The notes beneath the pieces are model-generated. The model saw nothing but the letters and a program-made list of their open reading frames with translations. It did no database searches and was not told the origin of the DNA. The translations under genes and the position numbers were made by a program. From the NCBI GenBank assembly GCA_015680685.1, contig MNCI01003927.1:590829-654828 (forward strand): a stretch of DNA of 64,000 bases. The letters run 5' to 3'. Origin of the DNA: Gnetum montanum (lineage: Eukaryota; Streptophyta; Gnetopsida; Gnetales; Gnetaceae). Below, one piece after another: positions 19,413 through 30,696 of the stretch. Numbering within the stretch: the stretch's first letter is position 1; the number at the start of each line of letters is the position of its first letter.

Positions 19413-22161
19413 TCATGTGGTTCTTGGTGGTGGTGGCTCCTCCATGGGTCTCTTTCCCTTATCTTGTGCTCCAAGATTTGAAAATGGATGTCTCTGGAGG
19501 AGTTCTTGGAGCTTTTCTTCTTTGATCCAGGGATCTTGTGTCATCCATGATGATGCTCCAATGTTCAATGGAGTCGACACCTCCCATGGGCACAGTAGTT
19601 GTGGGAACATCTGATTGGCCTTAACATACCAAGCCGCAAATAGCCATCCATCCTCTTCATAGGCTCTGGATTTATCCTTGCATTCTTGGTAGTCTATAAG
19701 CCATCGAGCCAAATCCGTTGGAACATATTTTTATCCCTGGTAGCTATTCATGGCCACCTCTAATTTAGAATTTGCTACTTCTAATCTCTGCAATGTCTTC
19801 TTGTGTTTAGAAAATTTTGTTTCATACTTAGGGTAGGTGGTTGCTACCTGCTTCTACAATTCTATTCTTAGGCATCCTACTGTCAACATGGCTAAGTTGG
19901 CATACCACAAGTTTGCCAACTCCATGTACTCTGTGAGATCTTGTATCTGTTGGTCCCAACTTTTTAGTTCTGCTTAGTGGATGAAGGCATAAGTATCCAA
20001 TATGGCCCACCAATCAGCGTTTTGAGCACTAAGAGTGTTAATATGGGCCTTGGCCATATGGATTTTTTTTCGATCACCTATTTGTAAATCCCCTCATGAT
20101 CTTTGAAATATTCTTTGAGCTTCTCATGTCACCTGGCCTCATTCTGCCACATTCTTATTTTAATCACCATCTTCTGATAGATCGCACATACCTTGTCCAT
20201 TGAAAGGGTTATGTTTTCTCTAGCCAAGAAATTCATATCCTAGTTGACCCTTATTAATTATTCTTGCAATTTTTGAAAATTTTCCTTGAGAACGTTCTTT
20301 TGTTTTTCTATTGTAGTCAACCAGATATTTTCAGCAACGAGGTATTTATTTTTTTCTTGTGAGGCCTTGAATGCTTTGGCATGTGCATACGTGTGAGCTT
20401 ATCACTTTTTTATTCTCTACCAATAATTTAGTTAGCTGCTCCATCCAAAAGAATTCTAGCTAGTTTGTAGGGATGAATTGGAATGGGTCCCACTATGCAG
20501 CTTGCAAGGTGACAAGCTTTTCTTGGATTCTTTCTAACTCCTCCTCTACATGTTTAGCCCTAACCTCTACCATGACTAGCTTTCAAAATGAGGTCTAACT
20601 ATGTTGTTGTGACATCTTGAGGGATATTAAATAAGGATGTCATCACTTGTCCTATTTGTAGCAACTAATCTAGAATATCTTCATGATCTACAGAAGTCAT
20701 TGAGGGACTAGCCAAGGTTTGAGCATCATGTGCTCCTGTAAAATCTACCAGTGGCACAACAGGAACATTAAATGATTATTTTATGTGGTTTGTGACCACT
20801 TCTGCTACTCCAGCTGCATCTTGGCGTTGCATGACTAGTACTATGATGCCTTCACCAGTTTCTAATTGCACCTAAAAAGACACAATGTTACCAAAGATCT
20901 GTTGTGACCATTGTGATTTTCCTCCTCTTGTTTGGATGGACACTTCACCCCATGCATGATCAATTGAGACTGTGGGTCATATGACATCATCAATGATCCT
21001 AAAGAGATTAGCTTCATCACGACTTCCCCAACTGATCGATTCAGTGATGGCCCTAAGATGGCTCATCGATAGTTGATAATCCTATGGAAGTAGTGGCGGT
21101 GGGTCTTGCTAGCCTGTAGGGTGTTTTTTGGGCCCTACTTCCTATTGTTGACTGGGCCTTGTACCTAGAAGTTGGCTAGGCCCTATAGTTTGAGGTGCAG
21201 TGGGCCCCATTGTCTATTCTTGCTTAGGCTCTAGTGTCTCACCAACACTTTTCCTTGTGGTTGGTGGCTTTAGTAATTCAGCAAATGAAGCATTTTGAGC
21301 CTCTTTGGGGATGTCATTGGTGTACCCCAAAATTCTAGCACATCAACACAGCTTCTTAATTAGGCAAGGAAAAGGAAATGTGAACTTCCCTATCTTACGT
21401 TCTTCAAATTACCTTAAAATTTTAATGAGATATAGATGGGGTAGGTTGACATTAACCTTGCCCATCAAGTGATACTTCATCTAGCCACATAGGTGGAAAT
21501 TCTATTTAATCCTTTTTTTGGGAAATGTGATATGTGCCAATTTTGATGTAGATCCTCTCTTCAAGTGTAAGCTCTCCATACGCTTTATCTTCCTTGTCCT
21601 ATGCCTTTTTTAACCATATTTTGTATGCATCCACATCAGAATGAGTGGATAGGTGAGCAACTTTGGGCCCTATGTTTGAAAGATTCAATACTTCCAAAAT
21701 GGCCTTGGCAGAGAAATCAACAAAAATACCACCAATATCAATAGTGGCGCCTTCTTCCTTGTTGTGCCAAAATTGGTATGTCTCCTCCAGGTACCAATCA
21801 CCACTCTTAGAGAGAATAGGCCACCGTGGAGACCCTTTAAGTTGGTCTCTAATTGCTTCAAGGGAAAATTCAGTGAAGGGTCCAAAATTGAGTTCACAAT
21901 CATAGCTACTGACATGGACCTTTCACGAATTTCCTAAACACATTTTGAAGACAACATGAGATGTTGTCCTTGTTTAGGTGCTTTGCTATCTCCACCTTCA
22001 GCATGTCCCAATTGCATAGTAACAGGAGGTTCTTGATGGATTCTAAATGATTATGCCTCCTACTCTGTATGTTCTTTTATAGGCACATGACCTCTACCTC
22101 TTCTTGGTTATTTGGATGCACCCTGAGAGGGTCCTCCTTGTTGTCCTCTTTTAGGGGTCAT
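19413..22161 (-). pseudogene. Element D ORF2: plant-transposon-protein-like domain and coiled coil
   Basis: Starts with ATGACCCC (MTPKRGQQGGPSQGASK) just after the acceptor site at 22162 and ends with GKRPMEEPPPPRTT and TGA at 19413-19415. The basic Arg-rich N-terminus is followed by a domain of about 200 residues resembling that called putative plant transposon protein (LTLEER, FPKKGLNR-like and YLIRKLC blocks at about 21300-21900), a Pro/Gln-rich linker and a long Glu/Lys/Gln-rich coiled coil. A frameshift lies near 21890 (VNSILDP instead of VNSNFGP), and many stops occur. The molecular role is unknown. The protein is shared by D, F, G, H and I, so it mattered for the family. Confidence 0.7.
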
Positions 22162-22217
22162 CTGCAATCACATGAGATTGATTATCAATAAGGCTATTTA
22201 CAAAATTAGATTAATAC
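22162..22217 (-). other. Element D putative intron before ORF2
   Basis: Minus strand donor TAAG|GTATTA, acceptor GATTGCAG|ATGACC, 56 nt. A second possible donor GTAAGG lies 5 nt upstream. Confidence 0.5.
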
Positions 22218-22472
22218 CTTACTTCTTTCCATTAATATATTCATTTCTTGCTTAGTGTGATTCAGAGTTAGATACTTTCATGGAAATTCCCCTAAAAATT
22301 TTGATATTGGACCCAAATTTGATTAGGTGACTCCAAAAAATAAGTTTCATGGTCTAGGTGAAGAAATAAAATTAAATCGGCAAACATTTTTATCATTTTT
22401 AAGGTTACTTTTCCTTCATAATATCCTTTGGGAAACGATGAATTTTGGAAAAACTATGTGTGACTTGAAGTG

Positions 22473-22496
22473 TACCCTTCCCCCAGGACTAAGTTA
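22473..22496 (-). other. Element D internal PPT-like tract
   Basis: Minus strand AACTTAGTCCTGGGGGAAGG resembles the terminal PPT (TTAGTCATGGGGGTA) but lies in the ORF2 leader. H has a nearly identical copy. Confidence 0.45.
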
Positions 22497-22674
22497 AATA
22501 GTTCAGGTTTAAGCAAGTTGGATCAGAACGAGAATTGGAGCATTAATGAGCAAGTTATTGATGTTTTAATGGTAGGTGCACAAGCTAGAAAATTCGTGGA
22601 AGAAAATTTCAATAAATTCACTTGCATAAATAGTGAAAAATGATGTTGACATGCATGGGGGGATCCATATCTAT

Positions 22675-22757
22675 AGTTTTTATAGATGCAATATTGCATA
22701 CTTGAGAACACGAACCCAATATCATGTTGGTCCTGATATCGAGTACCCAATATCATG
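22675..22757 (-). promoter_or_regulatory. Element D internal promoter-like cluster
   Basis: Minus strand: GATATTGGGTACTCGATATC, a second GATATTGGGTTCGTG dyad half, and GTATGCAATATTGCATC lead into TATAAAAACTATAG. The palindromes are of the same type as in the D LTR. Confidence 0.6.
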
Positions 22758-23054
22758 TCCTTTTAAAAATAGGGTACTTGGAAAAATTGATGAATTTTTG
22801 AATTTCCAAGGTAAAAAATGAAGGATTTAAGGTTGAATTGAAAGGTCTAGGGTAACATCGAAGAGACCTAAAGGCACCAAAAGTGTACTGAAGTAGAATT
22901 TGACAATGAAATTCATGAATAGGATGAGGAAAAAGGACATGTTGTGGTGCATAGGAACGTTGGAATTTAAAATAATGATAAAGGGAAAGATTATTGTAGC
23001 AATGTAATACTTGGAGGGTGTAAGATGATGTGGTGATGTGCAAAGGGTGCAAAT

Positions 23055-23145
23055 TACAAAAGTTACACAAGTGGGTCCTCCCCAAAGCAGGTTTCTACCT
23101 ATCATGCCCTTACGTAACCACACCTAAAAATTTCCGTAGGCACTA
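23055..23145 (-). other. Element D conserved non-coding block
   Basis: Minus strand carries GTGCCTACGGAAATTTTTAG, then a GGTTACGTAAGGGCAT stretch, then CTTTGGGGAGGACCCACTTG. It is shared, in order, with A, B, F, G, H and I, and is better conserved than most coding sequence. A second shared block, centred on ACATACACCCATGCCTGAAG, lies at about 23610-23655, beside an A/G tract (minus strand, about 23520-23575). Confidence 0.65.
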
Positions 23146-24124
23146 AAATGGCTAAATGTAATCCACACTAGTTCCACAAAACATAGACATGTAGATACCA
23201 CCATGATAAGGTATGAGTTCTATGCGACACAAGACACAAGTTAGAAATACTTAGATAGTGAGGTGAAACGAATCGTAGAAGGGATTGCAGAGATCAGGAC
23301 ATGTGGTAACTAACCCTAGGCACAATGAATCTTGAGTGTAGGGCATGATTAATGTGTCATTATCCCATGGCTCCAAGATCAAGACCAAGTCCATGCCTCT
23401 AATCAATGACATCGCATTGTTTTATCCAATGATGGACAACCATAAGAGCACCATGACAACAAGGCATATGATCACTTGGTATTTTGTCCAAGGGAGGAGT
23501 GATTTGGAATTTCTTTGTGGAACATTCTTCTTTGGTCTTTTCTTTTTTCTTTTTCTTTTCTTTTCTTCTAGTTGCTTTTGCACTTCTTCCGTTCCAATAG
23601 TGAACTGGAGAAGTTGCCAACCTTCAGGCATGGGTGTATGTCTTTCTAGTGGGATCCCCAAAATAGCATTGAGTTTTTTTATTGAGTACCTTTATTACTC
23701 TTACTTCCATTTTTCATTAGATCTACAAGGATCTTAGTACAACCAAGCTACATGATAGCACCTACAAATGTCACCAAAAAGAATCCACAAGTCCCCTTGA
23801 TGTCACACCCTGGTCATTCCCTCTTAGTCCATCATTTCTCGCTCTAGGCATAATGAGCACAAAATTACTTTAAGTTTTAATGATGACAAGAATATCATCA
23901 TACCCAAAGTAGAACCTCTTATTAATAGAATGTGTGGGTGGATATTGTGGGCTCAGTGTTCAATAGTCACCTGAGACTTGATAGCATAGAACAACACCTC
24001 AACTAACAAGTCACATGAGTATTTTATTCATCGATGAGATTAGCCTCAAAAAGATAAAACAAAAAATTGGAAATGAAAAATTGTAAAATAAAAGATAAGG
24101 AAAAAAATTTACTAATTCTTCTTG

Positions 24125-25837
24125 TTAGAATGAAGGATATCCCCCATAACTAAAATTTTGAGCATGGCTAGAATTAATAAATGGAAAAAGCATAACCATG
24201 CATGTTGGAAACATTGGAGTTTGGTCATATCCAAACCACTAGGTGGCTTTTGATGTGGTGGCTAGAATGTACCCAAATTGGGGTTCACACACTTGATTAA
24301 AGTTGGAATAGTGGGTCAAATTATAAGATGCGTTCATGTGATAAGGAGTTGACCCACTACTGCACCTGTGACCAAAAGATGATATGCAAGGATCAATATG
24401 TCTTCCTACATTGTTATATTCATTAGGCTACATGTTTGTTGGAGCGTTAATTGATGGCCTTAACAAGGTAACAGGAGGCGTTGAGTTCAAGTAGGTAGAT
24501 GCATCACAACTTTGAACTTGCGTTATGTTGGTGGGTGCAGTGGTTTTAGAACTGTGTTGTCTCTTTCTATGATCATGCCTAAAGAAAGGATTCTTTCAAC
24601 ATTGTGGAGGACCTCCACTACTATTGATAGTAGCAACACAAGTAACGTTCATGGGTTGGTGCTGTGGAACAAAACCTTCTAGCACAACTAGCGGTGATGT
24701 AGAAGGAGGTGAAGGATGAGAATATTAAGGTTGAGGAGAAGTGTAAGGCATATGAGGTGGTGATCTTGTTGGAGAGGACATGGGTGGATAGTGCTTGAGA
24801 GAATGATAATGATGAGGTGAAGTAGAGGACATTGATCTAGTTGGAGAAATAGGATGTTGAACATAATAAACGTTTGGTGTCTAGACATACGAAGGGTATG
24901 GTCTATTTGGTGGTGGCCTCCCCCACAACTGGGGCTTTTGCCACTCTGGTTGAACCCAATACTTTTGTATAAAATTTGGATGTAGCATTTCTCCCCAATG
25001 CTCATGTAAATGTGACAAGACAAGGCATTGGCCCTTGGGGTGATGGTACAAGAAAACATTACATTGATACATATGATTGGTAGTTAAGCTCTTACTCTTA
25101 TTTTCTTCAATCCTTCATTCTAATCATTTCATGGTGTCCTGTCCTGTTTCTTGATTTGGTGTAGTTCCACCTCTAATAATGTTGGCATATTCTCCACATT
25201 TTTCATGTATCCATTCCATCATCTTATTGATCCTTGCCTCAATTTCATCTAGTGATTGTAGTATTGGCAAATACAATTCCAACTCCTTGAGGTGAGTTGA
25301 TTTCTCCTCTTCATGATCATGGACCTTTGCTATTTTGAGATTTTCGTCTTGTTGAAATCTCTCAACATTATCCCATTTAGCTATTTCTCCTCTTCTCTTG
25401 CTAACCTCTTAATAAGCTCTTGGAATTAGTGGCTTCATAGCTCATATAGTTGTCCTAGGGCATACATCCCTAACGTCTCCCTTGTTTCATTATGAAGCTC
25501 ATCCATGATGTGATACATTAGCCTCTGCTTAGAGAATCCATGGCCTGGGTAATTTTTTAACAATGAATAATATCTTTTTAAGGCCATTTCTAAGGGTTCA
25601 TGTTGCCCTTATTTCCACTCTTGGATTTGTCTCCTCAAGGCTGACACTATTGCATAGGTTTGATATCTTTCATTGAAGAGTTCTACCATTGTTGGCCAAT
25701 GTCGAATTGATTTTGGTTTTAAGGATCTGTACCATACTTTTGCTTGGCCAATGAGTGTCATAGGAAAGAACTTAAGTTTTTTCCATCCATTATCAATATT
25801 GTTCCATGCACAGGCATCATATAAGGCTTGTAAATTG
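24125..25837 (-). pseudogene. Element D ORF1 (Gag), N-terminus missing
   Basis: Minus strand reading begins within the capsid-like domain (LKFFPMTLIGQAKVWYRSLK, then TMVELFNERYQTYA), continues through YHIMDELHNETRETLGMYA and an acidic linker, and has the Cys/His motif CNVFLYHHPKGQC followed by SHLHEHWGEMLHP at about 24990-25065. A Pro/Ser/Tyr-rich linker and the tail NFSYGGYPSF follow, with TAA at 24125-24127. No protease. Long stretches are open. The frame is cut at about 25837 where LTR sequence begins. Confidence 0.75.
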
Positions 25838-26017
25838 ACAAAAAGACTTTACCAACTACTTACCAACCTCCCCCCTTTCCTATGTGCCTGAATGCTATAT
25901 TTATAGGCCTACATAGGAATCACGATATTGTGTATTCAATATCATTACCCAGGCTATGATATCGCATACCTGATATTGAGGATCCGATATCAGAGCCTGG
26001 AAAACCACACTTCATCA
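25838..26017 (-). repeat. Element D truncated 5' LTR (U3 part only)
   Basis: Matches 19047-19226 of the left LTR: AAAAAGACTTTACCAACTAC, TATTTATAGG at about 25897-25906, and GATATC-type dyads at 25921-25995, ending CTTCATCA at 26017. R and U5 are absent. CCTAC follows. Confidence 0.85.
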
Positions 26018-26930
26018 CCTACTAACAACAATCATACTATCCAAGTGGAGTTCATTATTAATCTTTGGAATAGTACCATAAACAAGGGTAGAATCCATAG
26101 TGATGGGGGATGCCACCATTAAGAAAATAATATCCTTATAAAGAACCTAATCCATATGGATACTATGTTCAACAACCTATTTCTCTAGGTAGTAGCTCAT
26201 GCATTCTATCACTACTATCCATCAAAGTATCATAGACTAGTAGTTCTATGTCCAAAATCATTTTCCTACATTTCATATTAACCATAGCCTCAATAGTTCC
26301 ATAATCCACTTCCTCTCATTCCACCATCACCAATGTAAGGAGAGTTTCCAACTTAGCCTTAATAGAAGAATGAAATGAGAATAATAAAAATCTAGATGGA
26401 TGAATATACTAGTAGTTTGGAGTATAAGCCTGGGATGCATTCCTTTTTCAAGACAAGTCCTACATCCTTTGAACAAGCTAAAAAATTTGGTAGTCCATCT
26501 AGATTAATGTAAGAAATTATCATTGTGGTTCTAGCCCTAGTTTTTACACCTCCAAGTTATTTAAAATAGTCTATAATTCCTTCAAACCAAATTATAAATG
26601 TTAAAACTGACATGCTTACTTAGATAGTAAGCAATTGGATCAAGGCAAGAATGCTTCCTCAAAAGAAAACTAATATAAGAAGTCCATTGATATATTTATA
26701 GATAGCCAAAAATGCATCATACAAAGCACTTCTAGAATTAGATTCTTGGATGAATATCATTTTACAAAATATGTATAAGGTCTAGGACTTGTAACCATTA
26801 AAGAAATGTAAAATTTGATTAGAACTTGAAAATTAGTTTATCATAGTTTCATTAGGGCCAATGTTAGCATCATCTACTACAATGCCAACATCACCTATTA
26901 AATAGTTCATGGAAGCAAACCTATTTCACC
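26018..26930 (+). pseudogene. Element C ORF1 continued: Gag linker and decayed protease
   Basis: Continues the frame interrupted at 18476: the linker NPYGYYVQQPISLGSS near 26144-26190 matches that of A. At about 26700-26790 KALLELDSWMNII aligns with the A protease motif RALLDSGSGVNLI, so the catalytic Asp-Ser-Gly has been lost. Together with A this shows a protease-bearing subgroup. The end is not clear; nothing family-like is seen after about 26930. Confidence 0.55.
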
Positions 26931-27569
26931 CTCAAAGTGATCTTGAATAGTGTTATTAGAATTTCCATTTATTTATCAACCTATAAGGCATCAAATCCAT
27001 CATTTAAGCCTCAATTTTTCTTATAAAATGAGTTTTCTTTATCAGTATAAATTTCCAATTCATTTCATTAACCATTATAGCTCTTGGCCCTTCATAGGAG
27101 GCAAACTTTATTATCTCATCAATAAAGCACCTTTCTTTATTAGAAAGAGAAGTTCAAAACCTTTCCCACATATTTTTCTCTTTTTCATTGTTCATTTTAT
27201 TCTATGTTAATTATTGTAAGTGCACTTACCTCATTCAAATCTTATTTGGATCACCTAGGTATTATTAATTTTATCACTCTATTTATTGTTATTTATTAGT
27301 TTCCTTATCATTTCTAGATCATGGGTAGAAGGCTAAGTCTATATGTTATTGGAGGTTCATGCCCCTTCATTTTTTATCATGAAATCCATACATTGAAACA
27401 TGTAGTTTTTGGATGTGTTCTTGTAGACTTGTCAAAGAACGTTTTTAGAGGAAAAACTTAAAGTTGACAACACGATTTTCAACCACTTGCCCATTTTTGA
27501 ATGGATAAAATTGATTCATGACATTATTGATAAAATAAATAGGTTGTACTTGCAGGAGCTAAATTTGGG
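26931..27569. other. AT-rich junction sequence between C and E
   Basis: No recognised coding or repeat feature. C loses its 3' half here and the chromovirus E begins somewhere in the right part. Confidence 0.4.
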
Positions 27570-29446
27570 TATTAAACACAAGTTCTATGTGACTAGAAAT
27601 TTTATGCTATAGACACCATGTGAAATGGATGGGGAATATCAATGATGATGTTCAAGTCTCTATGAGGGATATCTTACAAAGGTTGATGAACTTAGAAGAA
27701 AAGAATGAGTAGGTTAAGATAAAAAGTAAGAAACTTGAGAACAAGTTAGTTATACAAGGAAAAGCAATTGCATTTGGTTCTAGGTGATCAACATCTAAAT
27801 TTTAGACCAAATAACCTAAAACTTACAAATAATATTAAGATTAAACAATTATAAATGCCTTTCACTTTGAGATGTAATAGTTCCTAAAGATGAATGAGTA
27901 TCTTAAAGAGTCCAAGGTTAGTATCATTTTTCAATTCCTGGAAGAAGCAACTCAAACTTGGTGTCTCAACATTCTCTAGAAGATAAGGTCTAGAACTACT
28001 CTAAAGATAGTAAATATATGGAACAATTTTAAAATTTCTCTAATTGAGAACTTTCATTAAGACACTTTTATTGATAAATCTTGGACAAAGTTCAAAGGAC
28101 TCTAATAGATTAGGAATCTAGAGGATTAACTAAAGGTGTATCAAAAGGTGATGCTACAAATTCTTGTTATGGATATGATACCAAATGCTATCTCTTTTTT
28201 AATGGCCTAAAACCTTGGACCTAGAGGAAGATAAAAAATCATAATATCATAGAGTATAGAAAAGTGCATAAGTTGGTTACTATTTTGATGATGAATTTTA
28301 AGCTTCAAAAGTGGGAATAGAATGGTGTAGATGCATTCAAAAATTATAAAAAATTTAATGGTAGATTTGGTGAATCTAGTGAAAGGAATTTTGGTAATGA
28401 CTTTTAAGATCCATGTCCTATAGTGACCTTGGGTTCTCAAGATTTTTACCAAGGTAAGGGAAAGCATTAGGCTTTTGAATATTATAACAAGTTTAGGAAC
28501 AAGTGCTAACGCTTTGGAAAACCCATGAATAATCCTCCAAGAAAAAAATTTAGCAACAAATAGATCTCTCAAAGTTTGATGGTGATTTAGCAACAAATTT
28601 AAGGAGAGTAGCTAAAGTAAGAAACAAAATTGTGTTTAGTATAAATGATCTCAATGCAATTTTTGTCAAACACAATGGATGCCTTGGTTAACATAGATAC
28701 CAACCATAGCTTTCTCTTCCTAGAAATTTCTTACACCCTTAATTTTTAAGTTGAACTAGCTTCAACATCTTGTAAGTTAACTAAGTTTTTCTTGATTAGA
28801 TGCATGGGAATGATAAAGGATCTAGAGATGAAGGTAGGCTAGTGGGGTGGGAAGTTGGATTTTTTGATCTTAGACATTGACTCTTTTCAATTCATTCTTG
28901 GACATGACTTATTTAAGAAGGAAAAAGTGTTGGTTGACTTTTATCTCAATGTTTTTTATTTATCTCATGAGAAATCATCCTATGCAGTTAAGATCTCTTC
29001 ATTAGAAGTTACTAGTATACTTTATGAGGTCCAAATTATCTTACCAATAGTGATGCAGTGGGTTGCTCAAGACCTAATTCAACTAACACCTATCATTATC
29101 TTGAGGAAGGTGGAAGAGGAAGATGTAGCTTAGATGAACTTATAGATTGAGAATATGCTAGGAAGATATAAGGACTTGATGCTAGTAGAGTTGCTAGGTA
29201 AACTATTAGAAAGATGGGTGATATATTATAAAATTGAACTATTTCTAGGAACTACCCATCTAAATAACATCCTTACAAAATGACTATTTTTGAATTAGGA
29301 AAATTTTAAAAAGTAGTTGAAGTGTTTAGTTAAAAATAATTACATTTAGCTTTCCAAATCTTCATATGAAGCCTTGGTGTTATTCATCAATAAGAAGGAT
29401 GATATGATAAGGATATGTTATGATTTTAAGCTTCTAAGTATATAAT
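27570..29446 (+). pseudogene. Element E: chromovirus-like gag-protease-RT, 5' portion
   Basis: Decayed Ty3-type polyprotein in several frames. Gag: DVQVSMRDILQRLMNLEEKNE near 27655, then IWNNFKISLIENFH and LEDQLKVYQKV-like sequence at about 28010-28150, and a zinc-knuckle remnant (KC*RFGKP) near 28500. Protease C-terminus: DSFQFILGHDLFKKEKVLVDF at 28879-28941. RT N-terminus: YYKIELFLGT, then SKSSYEALVLFINKKDDMIR and ICYDFKLLS at 29226-29440, matching the plant pattern SPYGAPVLFVKKKDG. Then element F interrupts it at 29446. Calling it a chromovirus is an inference from the RT and Gag type; no chromodomain was seen. Confidence 0.8.
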
Positions 29447-30383
29447 TGATGAGTCACATTTTGTAAATTGTGTCAATGAAACCTCATCGATGCAGCCTCA
29501 TTGTCTAGGCCTCGTCGATGAGGCCTAGTTGACACATCATATCATGCATTGATGTGACTCTATCATTGTAGTGTCTATAGTCAGCTATAAATATGCATTT
29601 GCAACCACATTTAGAAAATGAGAGATTGTAGTTGTAGCAGAGCTCTTGCATTTTTTCCATTAGAAAGTTAGAATTTTTCCTCCAAGTGCTTGTAGCAAGA
29701 GTCATTAAGTGTATGGATCTTTACTCAAGCATTGTTGTACCTAAGCATGACATTGTGGGTAGTAATAAAGATGAGCTTTCTGATAAACCTTGCAACACCT
29801 CAGATAGATTAGCTATTTCATTTATGCATTTAATGTTTTTAGTTATTTATTAAATTTTTTCAATTAGTTATTGATTATTTTTTAGTTATTATGTTAATGA
29901 AACAATTAAGCGAGATAGAGTACACACATAAGTATGACTGCTTTGAGCATAACATGTATTCACTTGGTAATCCCAATAGCATTATTGCTTGGTACACCTA
30001 GTAGCATAGCGCTTGGTCATCCAGCAGTGGATACATGGGTTCAAGATGTGTACAGAAAGTGGGAATGGATACTTATGTTAAGATTAGTTAAATGATTAGT
30101 TAATTAGTTAATTTAGATTAGTTAATCAAATTTCCTTTTACCTACATTTCAAGCACCCAAATATAAAACATAAAAATGATAAAAATTGAATGCCTTAGTT
30201 ACACTTAACCATACCAATGAATGTCACAACTATAATTGTGAAGAAAATTACTGACCTTAATACTAGATTTACTTCTTAAAGGGCTAGTGCACTGGAAATG
30301 ATAAAGTGCAAAGAATTCAACTAGATCATGTGTGAATGATTGTGATTTGTATCTTTGGACATGGGGTACCTTGCTTCTCATCA
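29447..30383 (+). repeat. Element F 5' LTR
   Basis: Starts TGATGAGTCACATTTTG and ends CTTCTCATCA. TATAAATA at 29586-29593, AATAAAG near 29765, CTTGGTAATCCCAATAG-type repeats near 29950-30020. The PBS expected directly after it is missing; the next bases are CAAGCATTCACAC. Confidence 0.9.
29480..29593 (+). promoter_or_regulatory. LTR F U3 promoter with ATCGAT-type palindromes
   Basis: CCTCATCGATGCAGCCTCA is followed by a 24-bp near-perfect palindrome at 29505-29528 with core GGCCTCGTCGATGAGGCC. TATAAATA follows at 29586. These take the place of the GATATC dyads of the other elements. Confidence 0.7.
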
Positions 30384-30696
30384 CAAGCATTCACACATGA
30401 TCCTCATGCTTGCTTGAGAAATTATTTGTGAAACCTGCACTATTTAGGTCTGAGTGAATACCATAAATATTATTGTACAAACCTCAAGGTCAAGATCATT
30501 CCCACTATACATAGAATTATAAAAGCACATTGATAATTTTATTTTTTCTTGCAAAATGTCTTCTTCTTCTTGCAGGCACAAGGATACCAAACCACTGGTC
30601 CCACAATAATGCAAGGTGGTATAGACTCATCTAGATGAGTTTGTGCTAAACTTTACCTTCATCCTACATTAGGATGAATAGCTATGATGGTGTGAT

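Larger units (their letters stand above)
18477..26017 (-). mobile_element. Element D: family member nested in C, with deleted 5' end
   Basis: Minus orientation. The left LTR is the 3' LTR. At the right, ORF1 is joined at about 25837 to the U3 half of an LTR, so the Gag N-terminus, PBS, U5 and R are missing. Nevertheless the flanks are CCTAC at 18472-18476 and CCTAC at 26018-26022, a perfect target duplication, so the deletion arose before or during integration, or later without touching the ends. The interrupted ORF1 of C reads on across the site. Confidence 0.9.
15495..26930 (+). mobile_element. Element C: 5' part of a family member, split by element D
   Basis: 5' LTR, PBS and ORF1 occupy 15495-18476. 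After the nested element D (18477-26017) the ORF1 continues from 26018 through a linker and a decayed protease to about 26930. The CCTAC target duplication of D confirms that the two halves were once joined. No ORF2, PPT or 3' LTR of C was found, so its 3' half is missing. The right limit is approximate. Confidence 0.75.

Noticed and set aside
23345-23737. 130-codon plus-strand frame with hydrophobic, Phe-rich middle resembling a membrane protein
   Set aside because: It reads the antisense of the A/G tract and conserved spacer block of element D; the hydrophobic run is only the T-rich complement.
24688-25059. 123-codon minus-strand frame as a separate gene
   Set aside because: It is a shifted frame over the Cys/His motif and linker of ORF1 in element D.
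28855-29133. Possible endogenous pararetrovirus (caulimovirid) protease/RT
   Set aside because: The Gag and zinc-knuckle remnants upstream and the RT wording fit a Ty3-type chromovirus; no movement protein or coat-type region was seen. Phylogeny of the RT would settle it.
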